Source: an uncultured Bacilli bacterium (lineage in GTDB: Bacteria; Bacillota_I; Bacilli_A; RF39; UBA660). From it: 64,000 bases of DNA. The notes under the pieces were generated by a model. The model saw only the letters and a program-made list of their open reading frames with translations, was not told the DNA's origin and ran no database searches. The DNA lies in contig CAKOYV010000001.1 in NCBI GenBank assembly GCA_934131005.1, positions 124,001 through 188,000 on the forward strand, written 5' to 3'. The stretch's first letter is position 1, and the number at the start of each line of letters is the position of its first letter. This document shows, piece after piece, positions 1-8,598 of the stretch. Both the position numbers and the translations under genes were made by a program.

Positions 1-919
1 CACGTGCAGGAGATTTATCACTAACCTCCATAACAACAATTCCCTCACGAACATTATCAGGAATTGTTATCTTGTTTTGCCATAAATAATAACCATTAGA
101 AACATCTACCATACTTATTCCAAAATAAGGTCTCTCTATCTTTTTACCATTTTCCATAACTCCAGCATAATATAGAGCATCCTCAATAGGAATAGCAAAT
201 CCCATCCCCTCTACTGAATTATCTACCAATTTCATATTAGTAATACCTATTACTTCACCATTAATATTACAAATAGGGCCTCCACTATTACCAGGATTAA
301 TAGCCGCATCTGTTTGTAATACTTTCATATAATAATCAGAAGTTTTACTATTAGATAAAGCAACTGCCACTAATCTATCTTTACCAGAAATGATTCCCTT
401 GGTAACTGTTCCCGCATAATCAGCCCCTTCTGGAGAACCAACGGCAAAAACAGTATCCCCAACTTTTACCTTACTACTATCACCAGCAATCGCAACTTTA
501 ATATTCTTACTAGTCTCTATACTCAAAACAGCAATATCCGAATAAGCCTCACTTCCCTTTACTGAAGCATCAATTTCTGTTTTATCAGATAAAATAACCT
601 TAACATTATCACAACCACTAACAACATGATGATTAGTCATAACATAAAATTTATCACCATTTTTCTTATAAATAAACCCCGTTCCCGTAGATGCTAATTC
701 ATTCTTTTTATAGCCCTCAATTACTACAACAGAATCATATACTTTATCAACTGATGCCGAAATACTATCTGACTCACTAAGTGTTATATTACTAGTCTTA
801 ATAATTGTTCCGCCATCACTACTACTATTCATAACAACAAAATAAGCACTAAATCCCCCACATAAAAATGATACTAATAATACTACTACGATTATAATTC
901 CTATATTACTCTTCTTCAT
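1..919 (-). CDS. HtrA/DegP-like membrane-anchored serine protease (3' end outside window)
   Basis: This is a trypsin-fold protease of the HtrA/DegP family, which degrades misfolded proteins at the outer face of the membrane. It starts with ATG after the ribosome site AGAAGGA. A single N-terminal membrane segment covers about residues 6-30. The triad is visible: His in TNHHVV (about 98), Asp in YSDIAVL (about 128) and Ser in GNSGGP (about 212). The reading frame is open to the window edge, where a PDZ domain would begin (PYFGISM about 265), so the C-terminus is missing from view, not from the gene. It is the last of three closely spaced minus-strand genes, 14 bases after the Abi_2 gene. Family assignment is firm; substrates are unknown. 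Confidence 0.93.
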   Translation of the reverse strand, partial: MKKSNIGIIIVVVLLVSFLCGGFSAYFVVMNSSSDGGTIIKTSNITLSESDSISASVDKVYDSVVVIEGYKKNELASTGTGFIYKKNGDKFYVMTNHHVVSGCDNVKVILSDKTEIDASVKGSEAYSDIAVLSIETSKNIKVAIAGDSSKVKVGDTVFAVGSPEGADYAGTVTKGIISGKDRLVAVALSNSKTSDYYMKVLQTDAAINPGNSGGPICNINGEVIGITNMKLVDNSVEGMGFAIPIEDALYYAGVMENGKKIERPYFGISMVDVSNGYYLWQNKITIPDNVREGIVVMEVSDKSPAR

Positions 920-933
920 TTCTATCCTTCTTT

Positions 934-1860
934 CTATAAATCAATTAATTTCATATAATTACTAGGCATTCCCATCTTATCAAGAATTTTCTCTATTGGA
1001 ATTGAATTAACAATACCATCTAATTTTTCTATCTCATACTCAACTTCTTTCATCATCATCCGAAATTCATCTTCCCGAAGTAAATATTTAAGGATAATAA
1101 AGACCGAAAACATATCATTTTTTCCATATATATATTCATTATCCATTCTAGGTATTTCTAACATCTCATGATAAGGCGTATTAATAATTGACTTCTCTGT
1201 TCTATGTTCATAAACAATATCTTCATGAGCACATAAATTTCTATAATTAGATAAAATTGGTAAAAAGCTTTCCATATAATCAGTATTTATTCCAAAGATA
1301 TCAGCAATTGCAATTTGATCTTCTGGTTTTAAAATAGAATAAAACTCACAAACAATCCCAAAAGACAAAACTTTAACTAAAACCCATAATGGAATATAAC
1401 CATAATTATTAATATAATGCATCGTAGCCATATGATGAGCTCCATTAACTCTAACTTGTCTCTTAATTTTCTCAATAACATCTTTAACTCTTCTAGCCTT
1501 AAGTCTATCATTGGTAAAATTCTTAGGATTTAAATAATCTTTATCACGATATCCATACTTCTTAGATAATTGATAAGATATAATAGACTTTAAATTATTT
1601 TCAATAATCATTAAATTCTTAAACAAAATATTTCTAATATATCTATCAAATAAGAATATAGAATAAAGTTCTCTAAAAGTAGAACCTATTATAAAATTCC
1701 TATCTGCATAAGAATTCATAAGTAATCCTCTATATCCATTGATAAAAAAATAATTCTCTCGAAGAAGTATCTCTTTAGTTTGCTCTTCATCTTCTATTAT
1801 TAAGCCTTTATCTTTAAGGATAGATAATTGCTCATCTAAAGTTTTAAATAGCTTCTCCAC
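934..1860 (-). CDS. Abi_2 (AbiD/AbiF-like) HEPN-domain protein
   Basis: The protein has the Abi_2 family signatures: an N-terminal YFFINGYR block (about residues 37-44) and, near residue 206, YRNLCAHE, which contains the R-x4-H pattern of HEPN RNases. Members of this family are linked to abortive phage infection and are thought to act as ribonucleases. The 308-residue length is normal for the family. The start is GTG, placed by AAGGTGG seven bases upstream and by the TAGTG junction. It sits between an unknown gene and the HtrA-like protease with short gaps, so it may be transcribed with housekeeping genes and need not be an isolated defence island. No toxin-antitoxin partner is recognisable next to it. 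RNase activity is inference from the motif. Confidence 0.85.
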   Translation of the reverse strand: MEKLFKTLDEQLSILKDKGLIIEDEEQTKEILLRENYFFINGYRGLLMNSYADRNFIIGSTFRELYSIFLFDRYIRNILFKNLMIIENNLKSIISYQLSKKYGYRDKDYLNPKNFTNDRLKARRVKDVIEKIKRQVRVNGAHHMATMHYINNYGYIPLWVLVKVLSFGIVCEFYSILKPEDQIAIADIFGINTDYMESFLPILSNYRNLCAHEDIVYEHRTEKSIINTPYHEMLEIPRMDNEYIYGKNDMFSVFIILKYLLREDEFRMMMKEVEYEIEKLDGIVNSIPIEKILDKMGMPSNYMKLIDL

Positions 1861-1923
1861 TAGCGCACCACCTTACCATAACAGTATACCATAATATAGA
1901 GAAAAAAGATATCTTTTTAATTT

Positions 1924-2967
1924 TTAATGTAAACTATTTTTCTTCTTCTTAGCCTTAAAGCGGCCAAATCTTGCCTCTATATAATCATTAATAGATTCAT
2001 AGTCATAAAGTCTAAGTATTCCTAAAATAGTCTTCTTATTAAGGGAAGTCATTATCTCCCTAGGATTCCCCATATCTCTAGTAAAACACTTAACATCACC
2101 ACTATCAAGATACTCATGAAAAATAGCTTCTACCTTAGTATAATCATTATATTTATCAAACAGACAAGAAATAACATAATCAAGCATTGCTATTGAAGAA
2201 TAGTAAAAAGAACAATCTCCCGTCATAGGATAATCTGCATCAACAATTCCTTCCTTAACTAAATATCCTCTCATATAATATCCCAAATAAGCAGCCGCTC
2301 CAAAAGTATTCTCAATCTCACGAGAAAGACTATCATCAAGATTTAAACTTTTAATATTATTTGTATTCAAATATTCATCTATAACCCTATAACCAGATTC
2401 ATAATAATTACCACTAATACATTGATACTTACTCATAACAGAAATTACCATTCGATTAATAATATCTAGCTTCTCATCATAACTCATAACTTTAGCAATT
2501 ACTTCTTTCGTATTATTCACCTTAACATTATTTTTAGAAGATGTTTTAGAAGAAGGCAATATCTTATCTTTTTTCTTTCTTTTATAACCCTTAACATATA
2601 TATAATTAGCACGTAAAGCCTTAAAATCTCTATTACTAAGACTATAATTATCATCGCTAATTTTCTCTAATAACAAAGAAAGCTTATTTCCCTCTTCATC
2701 TTTATAACTAGGACTCTTTTTTATAACTTCTCTAATCTTTTTATTATCAACCTCTCCCTTAACAATAAATATTCCATTATTGCAAAGAAGCTTCATATCA
2801 TTATCCGTAAGTCTATAATTAACTCGTTCATTAATTCTAAGAAGTAAATTAAGTAAATCATTCTCTTGCATATATCCCGATTCCTTTAAATGAATACCAT
2901 TATTAATATCCATCAAGTAAGAATTAAGCTTTTTTTCAATTAACTTCTTAACTTCTACACCCTTCAA
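1924..2967 (-). CDS. Hypothetical protein, charged, possibly two-domain
   Basis: I do not recognise this 347-residue protein. The N-terminal 120 residues are Lys/Asn/Leu-rich and predicted helical. A basic Lys/Ser linker near residues 130-155 follows, then a C-terminal half with YLGYYMRGYLVKEG and DCSFYYSSIAMLDY blocks. It ends in a Lys-rich tail. There is no signal peptide or membrane segment. The first possible start (GTG) lies inside the ribosome site AGGTGG, so the TTG nine bases further in is preferred. It is the first gene of the short minus-strand group leading to the Abi_2 and HtrA genes. A housekeeping role restricted to this bacterial group is possible; no function is assigned. Confidence 0.7.
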   Translation of the reverse strand: MKGVEVKKLIEKKLNSYLMDINNGIHLKESGYMQENDLLNLLLRINERVNYRLTDNDMKLLCNNGIFIVKGEVDNKKIREVIKKSPSYKDEEGNKLSLLLEKISDDNYSLSNRDFKALRANYIYVKGYKRKKKDKILPSSKTSSKNNVKVNNTKEVIAKVMSYDEKLDIINRMVISVMSKYQCISGNYYESGYRVIDEYLNTNNIKSLNLDDSLSREIENTFGAAAYLGYYMRGYLVKEGIVDADYPMTGDCSFYYSSIAMLDYVISCLFDKYNDYTKVEAIFHEYLDSGDVKCFTRDMGNPREIMTSLNKKTILGILRLYDYESINDYIEARFGRFKAKKKKNSLH

Positions 2968-3133
2968 TATATCCACCTCAATTCTAACTATCTATATTAA
3001 TTATTATTATACCAAAAAATTAAAAAATAAAAAATTATCTTAGAGCTATTTTGACAATAATTTACATAAATTCAAAAAATATTACAAATAATTAAAAAAT
3101 TAATATATAATTATAACAGAAAGAAGTGATAAA

Positions 3134-4117
3134 ATGCCTAGTTCTATGACTCATACTTACTTTAGTAACGATGTTTATAATACTCTTCCTCCTACATGTC
3201 AAAAGAAAGTTATAAAAACTTCTTACTACTACCTAGCAGCCCAAGGTGCTGACCCCCTAATGTTTTATAATTTTTTTATAGGCCCAAAAAGCAATTACTA
3301 CAAAAAACTCCAACATCTAATCCATACAACAAATACTAGAGACTACTTTCTAAATCTTATTAATTATATTCATAAAAATAAGCTAGAAAAAAACAAGCAA
3401 GTAATGTCCTACCTCTATGGTAATATTTGTCACTACTACCTCGATCTAAATACTCATCCCCTAATCTTCTATAAAACTGGCCTTTTCCAAAAGGGTAAAA
3501 AAGATACTTATAAGTATAATAGCCTTCATGCTCTAATGGAATACACCATCGATTGCTACTACATTGACAAAAACGAAAACATATCGCCCCAAAAATTCCC
3601 TATTTGGAAACATATCTTTACCTACAAACCATTTAGTAAAGAACTTACAGACACCATTAACTACGTTTTTGATAAAACCTATAATATTAAAAATATAACT
3701 CGCCACTACATAAAATCCATAAAAGACATGCAATTATTTTTTAAATACATAAACTATGATAAGTATGGCTTAAAATTAAAAGTTTATAAATTAATTAATC
3801 ATCTAACCCCAGCATCAACTCCTAATTTATCTGTTCTATCTTATGCAAACAATTACAAAAAGAATCTTAATTATCTAAATCTTTCTAATAAAACTTGGAA
3901 TCATCCTACCAATTATCAAGAAAAATATAAATCTTCTTTCAATGAGTTATACCAAAAAGCCCAAAAAGAAGCAAGCCAAGCAATTATTGACGTAACAACT
4001 ATGCTAGATAATAAACACTTAAACCAAACTAAACTAAAACTTATTTTCCAAAATATCTCCTATACAACGGGCAAAGATTGCACTTTAGAAGAAAATTTCA
4101 AATATTTTGAATTCTAA
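3134..4117 (+). CDS. Zinc-dependent phospholipase C-like protein
   Basis: The start (PSSMTHTYFSNDV), the AQGADPLMFY block, the GNICHYYLDLNTHP block and the HALMEYTID segment match the Zn_dep_PLPC family (PF00882). In that family conserved His, Asp and Glu residues bind zinc in an all-helical fold. At 327 residues it lacks a signal peptide, so it is probably cytoplasmic and its substrate is unknown; family members in Firmicutes are mostly uncharacterised. It is one of few plus-strand genes here, preceded by AGAAAGAAGTG and a TATAAT hexamer about 25 bases upstream, and it shares a bidirectional terminator with the convergent gene. The enzymatic activity is inference from the family. Confidence 0.8.
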   Translation: MPSSMTHTYFSNDVYNTLPPTCQKKVIKTSYYYLAAQGADPLMFYNFFIGPKSNYYKKLQHLIHTTNTRDYFLNLINYIHKNKLEKNKQVMSYLYGNICHYYLDLNTHPLIFYKTGLFQKGKKDTYKYNSLHALMEYTIDCYYIDKNENISPQKFPIWKHIFTYKPFSKELTDTINYVFDKTYNIKNITRHYIKSIKDMQLFFKYINYDKYGLKLKVYKLINHLTPASTPNLSVLSYANNYKKNLNYLNLSNKTWNHPTNYQEKYKSSFNELYQKAQKEASQAIIDVTTMLDNKHLNQTKLKLIFQNISYTTGKDCTLEENFKYFEF

Positions 4118-4160
4118 AAAGGAATATACTTACTGTAACTTAAAGTATATTCCTTTTTTT
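4116..4160. terminator. Bidirectional terminator
   Basis: A 13-bp inverted repeat (AAAGGAATATACT with its complement) flanked by an A-run on one side and a T-run on the other separates two convergent genes. It serves the plus-strand phospholipase-like gene and overlaps the last codons of the minus-strand membrane protein. Confidence 0.85.
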
Positions 4161-4492
4161 ATCAATTTATCAGAAGATTTATAATCCATAGGATAATATC
4201 CTTCCTTAAGTAATTTCTCAATAATCATCATATTATAATTTGAGGCAAACAAAAAATTTATCACCACAATCATAATTAAACATAATAAAAGCCTAAACAT
4301 CATAGCAACTGGTACCAATATAAGAATTAATGTACATATTGACATTTGCAATAACAATGTTATAAAGAAATAATAATAATCTTTCTTCTTATACGGATAC
4401 ATAAATCCTAAATATAAAAAAGGTGCTGCAAATCCATAATCACATTCCACATAAGGCTTAACATTATCATATTTTAAATAAACTTTCTCCAT
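4130..4492 (-). CDS. Small membrane protein, two transmembrane segments
   Basis: This 120-residue protein has a polar N-terminus (about 40 residues), two adjacent hydrophobic segments at about residues 41-60 and 62-84, and a basic polar tail. The N-terminal pattern (GFAAPFLYLGFMYPYKKKDY) resembles that of small Firmicute membrane proteins such as DUF2628, but the match is too weak to name. ATG start with AGAGGTGG at normal spacing. It stands alone between a convergent gene and the CwlD gene. No function is assigned. Confidence 0.7.
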   Translation of the reverse strand: MEKVYLKYDNVKPYVECDYGFAAPFLYLGFMYPYKKKDYYYFFITLLLQMSICTLILILVPVAMMFRLLLCLIMIVVINFLFASNYNMMIIEKLLKEGYYPMDYKSSDKLIKKGIYFKLQ

Positions 4493-4547
4493 CTATACCA
4501 CCTCTACTATGTTAATAGTATACTACATTTTTTAAAACTTTTAAACC

Positions 4548-5207
4548 CTATTTATTAAAATAATCAACAACACCATCTACAATATTATTAGTCAAAATAT
4601 CCTGATACTTACTTTGCCTAATTTTGTAATTATCCTGACTATTACTAATAAAACCAGCCTCTACCAAAATACCAGGTACCTTTATTTTAGAATACATATA
4701 ATACCCATTTTCTTGTTTATAATCTCTAACATTTGACATATTACTAGACAACTTCTTAGTTACACTCTCGGCAAGAAGTTTATTATCCCTAACAACATTA
4801 CTATAAAAAACTTGTATTCCATGCCACTTACTACTAGGACTAGCATTAAGATGCATAGAAATATACACATCACAACCTGCACTGTTAATGAATCTAGCTC
4901 GCTGATATAAATCATTTCGCTTCCGGTTAATCTCTCCTTCTGCCAAATCATAATCCCCATCACGTGTCAAAAATACCATAGCACCTCTATTAAAAAAATT
5001 AATCGCAAGCTTTGAAGTAAGCTCTAAATTCATATCTTTTTCCAAAATATTAGAAGAAATAGCTCCCGCATCAACGCCACCATGACCAGCATCAAGACAA
5101 ATACTCTTCCCCACCAAATCATAGCCTCTAATCTTAGCATTAACAACACCAAAACAAAATACACAAATAAAAAATATAATTAACATAAGTGTTTTATATT
5201 GTCTCAT
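4548..5207 (-). CDS. cwlD: N-acetylmuramoyl-L-alanine amidase, CwlD-like
   Basis: An Amidase_3 zinc amidase that removes stem peptides from peptidoglycan. Zinc and catalytic motifs are present: DAGHGG (about residue 40), the Glu in LEKDMNLEL, SMHLNAS (about 118) and VEAGFISN near the C-terminus. One N-terminal hydrophobic segment (about residues 7-25) exports it. The DYDLAE, RARFIN and SSKWHG segments and the 219-residue length fit CwlD, which with PdaA makes muramic lactam in spore cortex. The ATG is preferred over the TTG one codon upstream because of AGGTGA six bases before it. With cotE and the SpoIVFA-like gene it supports a spore former. A vegetative amidase of the same family cannot be excluded. 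Confidence 0.85.
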   Translation of the reverse strand: MRQYKTLMLIIFFICVFCFGVVNAKIRGYDLVGKSICLDAGHGGVDAGAISSNILEKDMNLELTSKLAINFFNRGAMVFLTRDGDYDLAEGEINRKRNDLYQRARFINSAGCDVYISMHLNASPSSKWHGIQVFYSNVVRDNKLLAESVTKKLSSNMSNVRDYKQENGYYMYSKIKVPGILVEAGFISNSQDNYKIRQSKYQDILTNNIVDGVVDYFNK

Positions 5208-5360
5208 CAAACTTCACCTATCTAATTATATTAATATAAAATTATATTTATTATACATACATTCTTCCTAGTCATTTATAAGTTAATTAATCTATATTTA
5301 GTATAAAAAGAAAAATACTTTTTTAATATATTAAAACCTAATATTTATAAAAACTAACTT

Positions 5361-6806
5361 CTAACTTATACCATTAAATTCCTTTATTCTACTCCTAGCC
5401 TTTGTAGTTTGCACATCTCCTAACCATTCTTCTCTAGGGCCACGAGACTTAACATCAGTAATAATTTTAACTCTATCTTTATTATGTAAAACATAATTAG
5501 CATCAACCAACTTATCATTAACAATAGCCCCGATAATCATATTACCAATATCTGTCTGAATTTTATAAGCAAAATCAATTGCTGTTGAACCACGAGGCAA
5601 TTCTATAACTTGACCACGAGTAGTATAAACATATATCTTATCAGCAAATAACTCTTCACGTACCTTTGCAACAAACTCCTTACTATCCGAAAATGCATCA
5701 TTAATCTCTACTAACGAATTATAAAATTGAAACTTATTCTTCAAATCATTTTGCATAATATCCCTCGTATTTTTCTTCAAATTCCAATAAGCAACAATTC
5801 CAAACGATGCAACCTTATCCATATCAAAAGTCCTAATTTGAGTTTGAACTAATCTATCATCCTCGCCAAAAACAGTAGTATGAAGAGAACTATACATATT
5901 AGTCTTAGGATTAGCTATATAATCTTTAAACTTATTATTAATAGGACGATATTTAGAATGAACAAGACCTAAAGTTTGATAGCAATTAATTGTATCATCA
6001 ACCATAACTTTCAAAGCTAGCAAATCATGAATATCACTAATATTATGCCCAGCCTTAAGTCTCTTATAAATACCATAAACATTCTTCGTTCTAACTTTTA
6101 TCTCATGTGGAATATTTTTATCACTAAGAACTTCATCTATCATTTCATACATCTGCTCTAAACAATGCTTACTATCATCACAAACTCTCCTCTGAATATC
6201 ACAAGTTCCCTGATAAACATTAGGATATAAATATTTAAAAGACAAATCTTCTAACTCACTCTTAATTCTATATGCCCCTAAATAATAAGCAAAAGGCACA
6301 AAAATATCCATTGTCTCCATCGCATTCTCTTTTTGCTTAAGCTCTGACTTAAAGCCTAATGTTCGCATATTATGAAGTCTATCAGCAAGTTTAATAATTA
6401 TTATTCTAACATCATTCATAACCCCTGTAATAATCTTTCGCGTATTAGCATTTACTCTATCCTCCTTAGAAGAAAAATTCAATTTAGAAATCTTTGTAAC
6501 CCCATCTACCAGATTAGCAATAACTTCATTAAAGTAAATACTAATCTCCTCATAAGTAGCTTTTGTATCTTCTAAAGTATCATGCAAAAGAGCTGCACAA
6601 ATCGTTTGAGTATCAGCATTCATTTGCGCTAAAATATAAGCAACATTAAGAGGATGCGTAATATAATCCTCTCCACTCTGTCTAACCTGTCCATGATGCA
6701 TATAATCAGCAAAATCATAAGCTCGCTCAATCATTAATAAATCATCTATATTCTTATTATACTTTAAAACTTCCTCTTTTAAATCTTCTAACCTTATATT
6801 ACTCAT
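5361..6806 (-). CDS. RelA/SpoT-family (p)ppGpp hydrolase, short form, synthetase site altered
   Basis: Alarmone enzyme with three domains: an HD hydrolase (about 30-150), a RelA/SpoT nucleotidyltransferase (about 230-345) and a TGS domain (about 390-455). Hydrolase residues look intact: YITHP (His51), LLHDTLEDT (His75-Asp76, Glu79-Asp80) and ADRLHNM (Asn146). In the synthetase domain Asp261 of HDLLALK is kept, but the glutamate of the usual E-x-Q-x-R-T motif is glutamine (VQTQIRT, Gln321). That residue is catalytic in characterised Rel enzymes, so synthesis may be lost. The protein ends soon after TGS at 481 residues, without the helical, zinc-finger and ACT regions of long Rel (about 730). 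Its transcript appears to come from a promoter, an 18-codon ORF and a terminator directly upstream. Confidence 0.9.
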   Translation of the reverse strand: MSNIRLEDLKEEVLKYNKNIDDLLMIERAYDFADYMHHGQVRQSGEDYITHPLNVAYILAQMNADTQTICAALLHDTLEDTKATYEEISIYFNEVIANLVDGVTKISKLNFSSKEDRVNANTRKIITGVMNDVRIIIIKLADRLHNMRTLGFKSELKQKENAMETMDIFVPFAYYLGAYRIKSELEDLSFKYLYPNVYQGTCDIQRRVCDDSKHCLEQMYEMIDEVLSDKNIPHEIKVRTKNVYGIYKRLKAGHNISDIHDLLALKVMVDDTINCYQTLGLVHSKYRPINNKFKDYIANPKTNMYSSLHTTVFGEDDRLVQTQIRTFDMDKVASFGIVAYWNLKKNTRDIMQNDLKNKFQFYNSLVEINDAFSDSKEFVAKVREELFADKIYVYTTRGQVIELPRGSTAIDFAYKIQTDIGNMIIGAIVNDKLVDANYVLHNKDRVKIITDVKSRGPREEWLGDVQTTKARSRIKEFNGIS

Positions 6807-6839
6807 TCCTTAAACCTTCCTTTTCAACATAAATATAAA

Positions 6840-6868
6840 CAAAAAAAGACAGCATCAAAATACTATCT
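6840..6868 (-). terminator. Terminator/attenuator ahead of the Rel-like gene
   Basis: On the minus strand AGATAGTA pairs with TGCTGTCT (8 bp including G-U pairs) around a six-base loop and is followed by seven T residues. The 5' arm consists of the last codon (AGA) and the stop (TAG) of the 18-codon ORF, so a ribosome there would cover it. It lies 33 bases before the Rel-like start, and no second promoter fits between. Confidence 0.7.
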
Positions 6869-6919
6869 CCAATTAACTGTATAAATATTAAAAAACTTAA
6901 TAATAAAACCCATCCACAT
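6863..6919 (-). CDS. 18-residue leader peptide or small protein upstream of Rel-like gene
   Basis: The ORF encodes MWMGFIIKFFNIYTVNWR. It is short but well supported: ATG is preceded by GGAGG with seven bases of spacing, and a TTGACA/TATATT promoter lies directly upstream. The peptide is hydrophobic with two tryptophans and a basic end. Its stop codon forms part of the downstream terminator stem, the arrangement expected of a transcription-attenuation leader. The alternative is an independent small membrane-active peptide with its own terminator; the 33-base distance to the Rel-like gene and the lack of another promoter favour the leader reading. Confidence 0.55.
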   Translation of the reverse strand: MWMGFIIKFFNIYTVNWR

Positions 6920-6947
6920 ACTTATACCTCCAAAAAATATTTAATTT

Positions 6948-6976
6948 AATATACTCTCCTTTATAATAATTGTCAA
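6948..6976 (-). promoter_or_regulatory. Sigma-A-type promoter for leader ORF and Rel-like gene
   Basis: Reading the minus strand, a perfect TTGACA -35 is followed by 17 bases and TATATT. It lies between the upstream FAD dehydrogenase gene and the GGAGG of the 18-codon ORF and is the nearest promoter to the Rel-like gene. Confidence 0.75.
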
Positions 6977-7002
6977 CTATTTTTATCTAAATTTATACAA
7001 AT

Positions 7003-8598
7003 TTATTTAAAACTTTTATATAAAGATGCAATGTGTTCAAATACTAAGACACCATCCATAGCTGCTGAAGTAATTCCTCCCGCATAACCAGCACCTTCTC
7101 CAGCTGGAAATATCCCTCTATAATTAGCCTCTCCATGTTCATCTCTAATAATTCTAACTGGCGAAGAAGTTCTACTCTCAACACCAGCAACAATTACATC
7201 ATCATCACCAAAACCTTTTATCTTCCTAGAAAAAGCATTCATCCCTTCTACAAAAGCTAAATTAACATACTCAGGAAAAATATCCCAAACCTTAGAAAAA
7301 TTATATTCTCCCTTAAAAATAGGCTTTATTTTACCAAATTTATGAGAAAGTTTTCGCATACGATAATCACCATATAAACAAACAGGAATACGACCATTGC
7401 CAACAAGGTAAGCCCTACGCTCCAAATCTTCTTGAAATTTAATACCTGCCATGGGATTAGTACCAAAATCATCTGGCCCAACCGTTACAATAACAGCACT
7501 ATTAGCATTACCACTATCACGTTTATAATTACTCATTCCATTAATAGCAAGCCTCCCTTCTTCACTAGAAGCATTAACAACATAACCACCGGGACACATA
7601 CAAAAAGTATAAACTCCCCTATTATTAGAAGCCCTATGAACAAGCTTATAACTAGCCTCCTTCAAAATATCATGCTTTAAAACTCCATATCTGCTCATAT
7701 TAATCATAGATTGTGGATGTTGAACTCTAACTCCTACCGCAAAAGGCTTAGCCTCCATACAAACTCCTCTTTCATATAACATCGAAAAAGTATCTCTAGC
7801 ACTATGACCAATTGCCAACACTAAAGCATCACATAAAATCTCTTCTCCATTATCAAGAATAATAGATTCTAACTTATCATTATTAACTTTTATATCAACA
7901 AGCTTTGTATTAAATCTAATTTCTCCTCCTAACGAAATAATTTTCTTATCAATATTACTAACAATTTTCTTTAAATTATCCGTCCCAATATGTGGTTTAG
8001 CTTCATACAATATCTCTTCATTAGCTCCTGATGCAACAAAAGTTTCAAATACTAATCTTTGTCTATTGCCCTTATCTCGAACTAATGTATTAAGCTTACC
8101 ATCAGAATAAGTACCAGCCCCTCCTTCACCAAATTGCACATTTGAATCTAAGTTAAGTTTATCATTCTTCCAAAAATTATTAACATCAACATCCCTCTTA
8201 CTAACCTTACTCCCTCTTTCAATAACAAGTGGCTGATAACCATATAATGCCAACATATATGCACACATAAGACCACAAGGACCACTTCCTACAACAACTA
8301 TTTTGTTCTTAATAGCAACTTCTCCTGTAGGAGTAAATTTATATTCTAAATCAGGAGCCTTAACTATATCATTATTATTATAATTCTTCTTAAGAAGCAA
8401 CTCCTCATCTAAAACATCAACATCTACTGTATAAATATAATAAATATTAGGCTTATGTCTAGCATCAACAGAACGTTTAAAAATCCTTAACCCCAAAATA
8501 TCCGAAGACTTAATTTTTAATTTATTACTTACTTCCTCTTTTAATAATAAATCACTATTTGCACTAACTAAAATTTTAACTTGTCTTACTCTAATCAT
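7003..8598 (-). CDS. FAD-dependent dehydrogenase (COG2509 family)
   Basis: The protein begins with about 90 residues typical of this family, then a Rossmann dinucleotide-binding motif, VVGSGPCGLMCAY (about 100-112), and the family block FGEGGAGTYSDGKL (about 155-168). It ends in a GEGAGYAGGITSAAMDG segment that closes the FAD site. The 531-residue length is normal. The family is conserved in Firmicutes but its substrate is unknown. The ATG two codons inside the longest frame is used because GGGAGAG lies seven bases before it; it overlaps the end of the upstream flavoprotein gene by eight bases, so the two are co-translated. Confidence 0.88.
   Translation of the reverse strand: MIRVRQVKILVSANSDLLLKEEVSNKLKIKSSDILGLRIFKRSVDARHKPNIYYIYTVDVDVLDEELLLKKNYNNNDIVKAPDLEYKFTPTGEVAIKNKIVVVGSGPCGLMCAYMLALYGYQPLVIERGSKVSKRDVDVNNFWKNDKLNLDSNVQFGEGGAGTYSDGKLNTLVRDKGNRQRLVFETFVASGANEEILYEAKPHIGTDNLKKIVSNIDKKIISLGGEIRFNTKLVDIKVNNDKLESIILDNGEEILCDALVLAIGHSARDTFSMLYERGVCMEAKPFAVGVRVQHPQSMINMSRYGVLKHDILKEASYKLVHRASNNRGVYTFCMCPGGYVVNASSEEGRLAINGMSNYKRDSGNANSAVIVTVGPDDFGTNPMAGIKFQEDLERRAYLVGNGRIPVCLYGDYRMRKLSHKFGKIKPIFKGEYNFSKVWDIFPEYVNLAFVEGMNAFSRKIKGFGDDDVIVAGVESRTSSPVRIIRDEHGEANYRGIFPAGEGAGYAGGITSAAMDGVLVFEHIASLYKSFK

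Noticed and set aside
5211..5360. Small ORF upstream of cwlD encoding MTRKNVCIINIILY
   Set aside because: No Shine-Dalgarno sequence and no terminator or promoter arrangement, unlike the leader ahead of the Rel-like gene.
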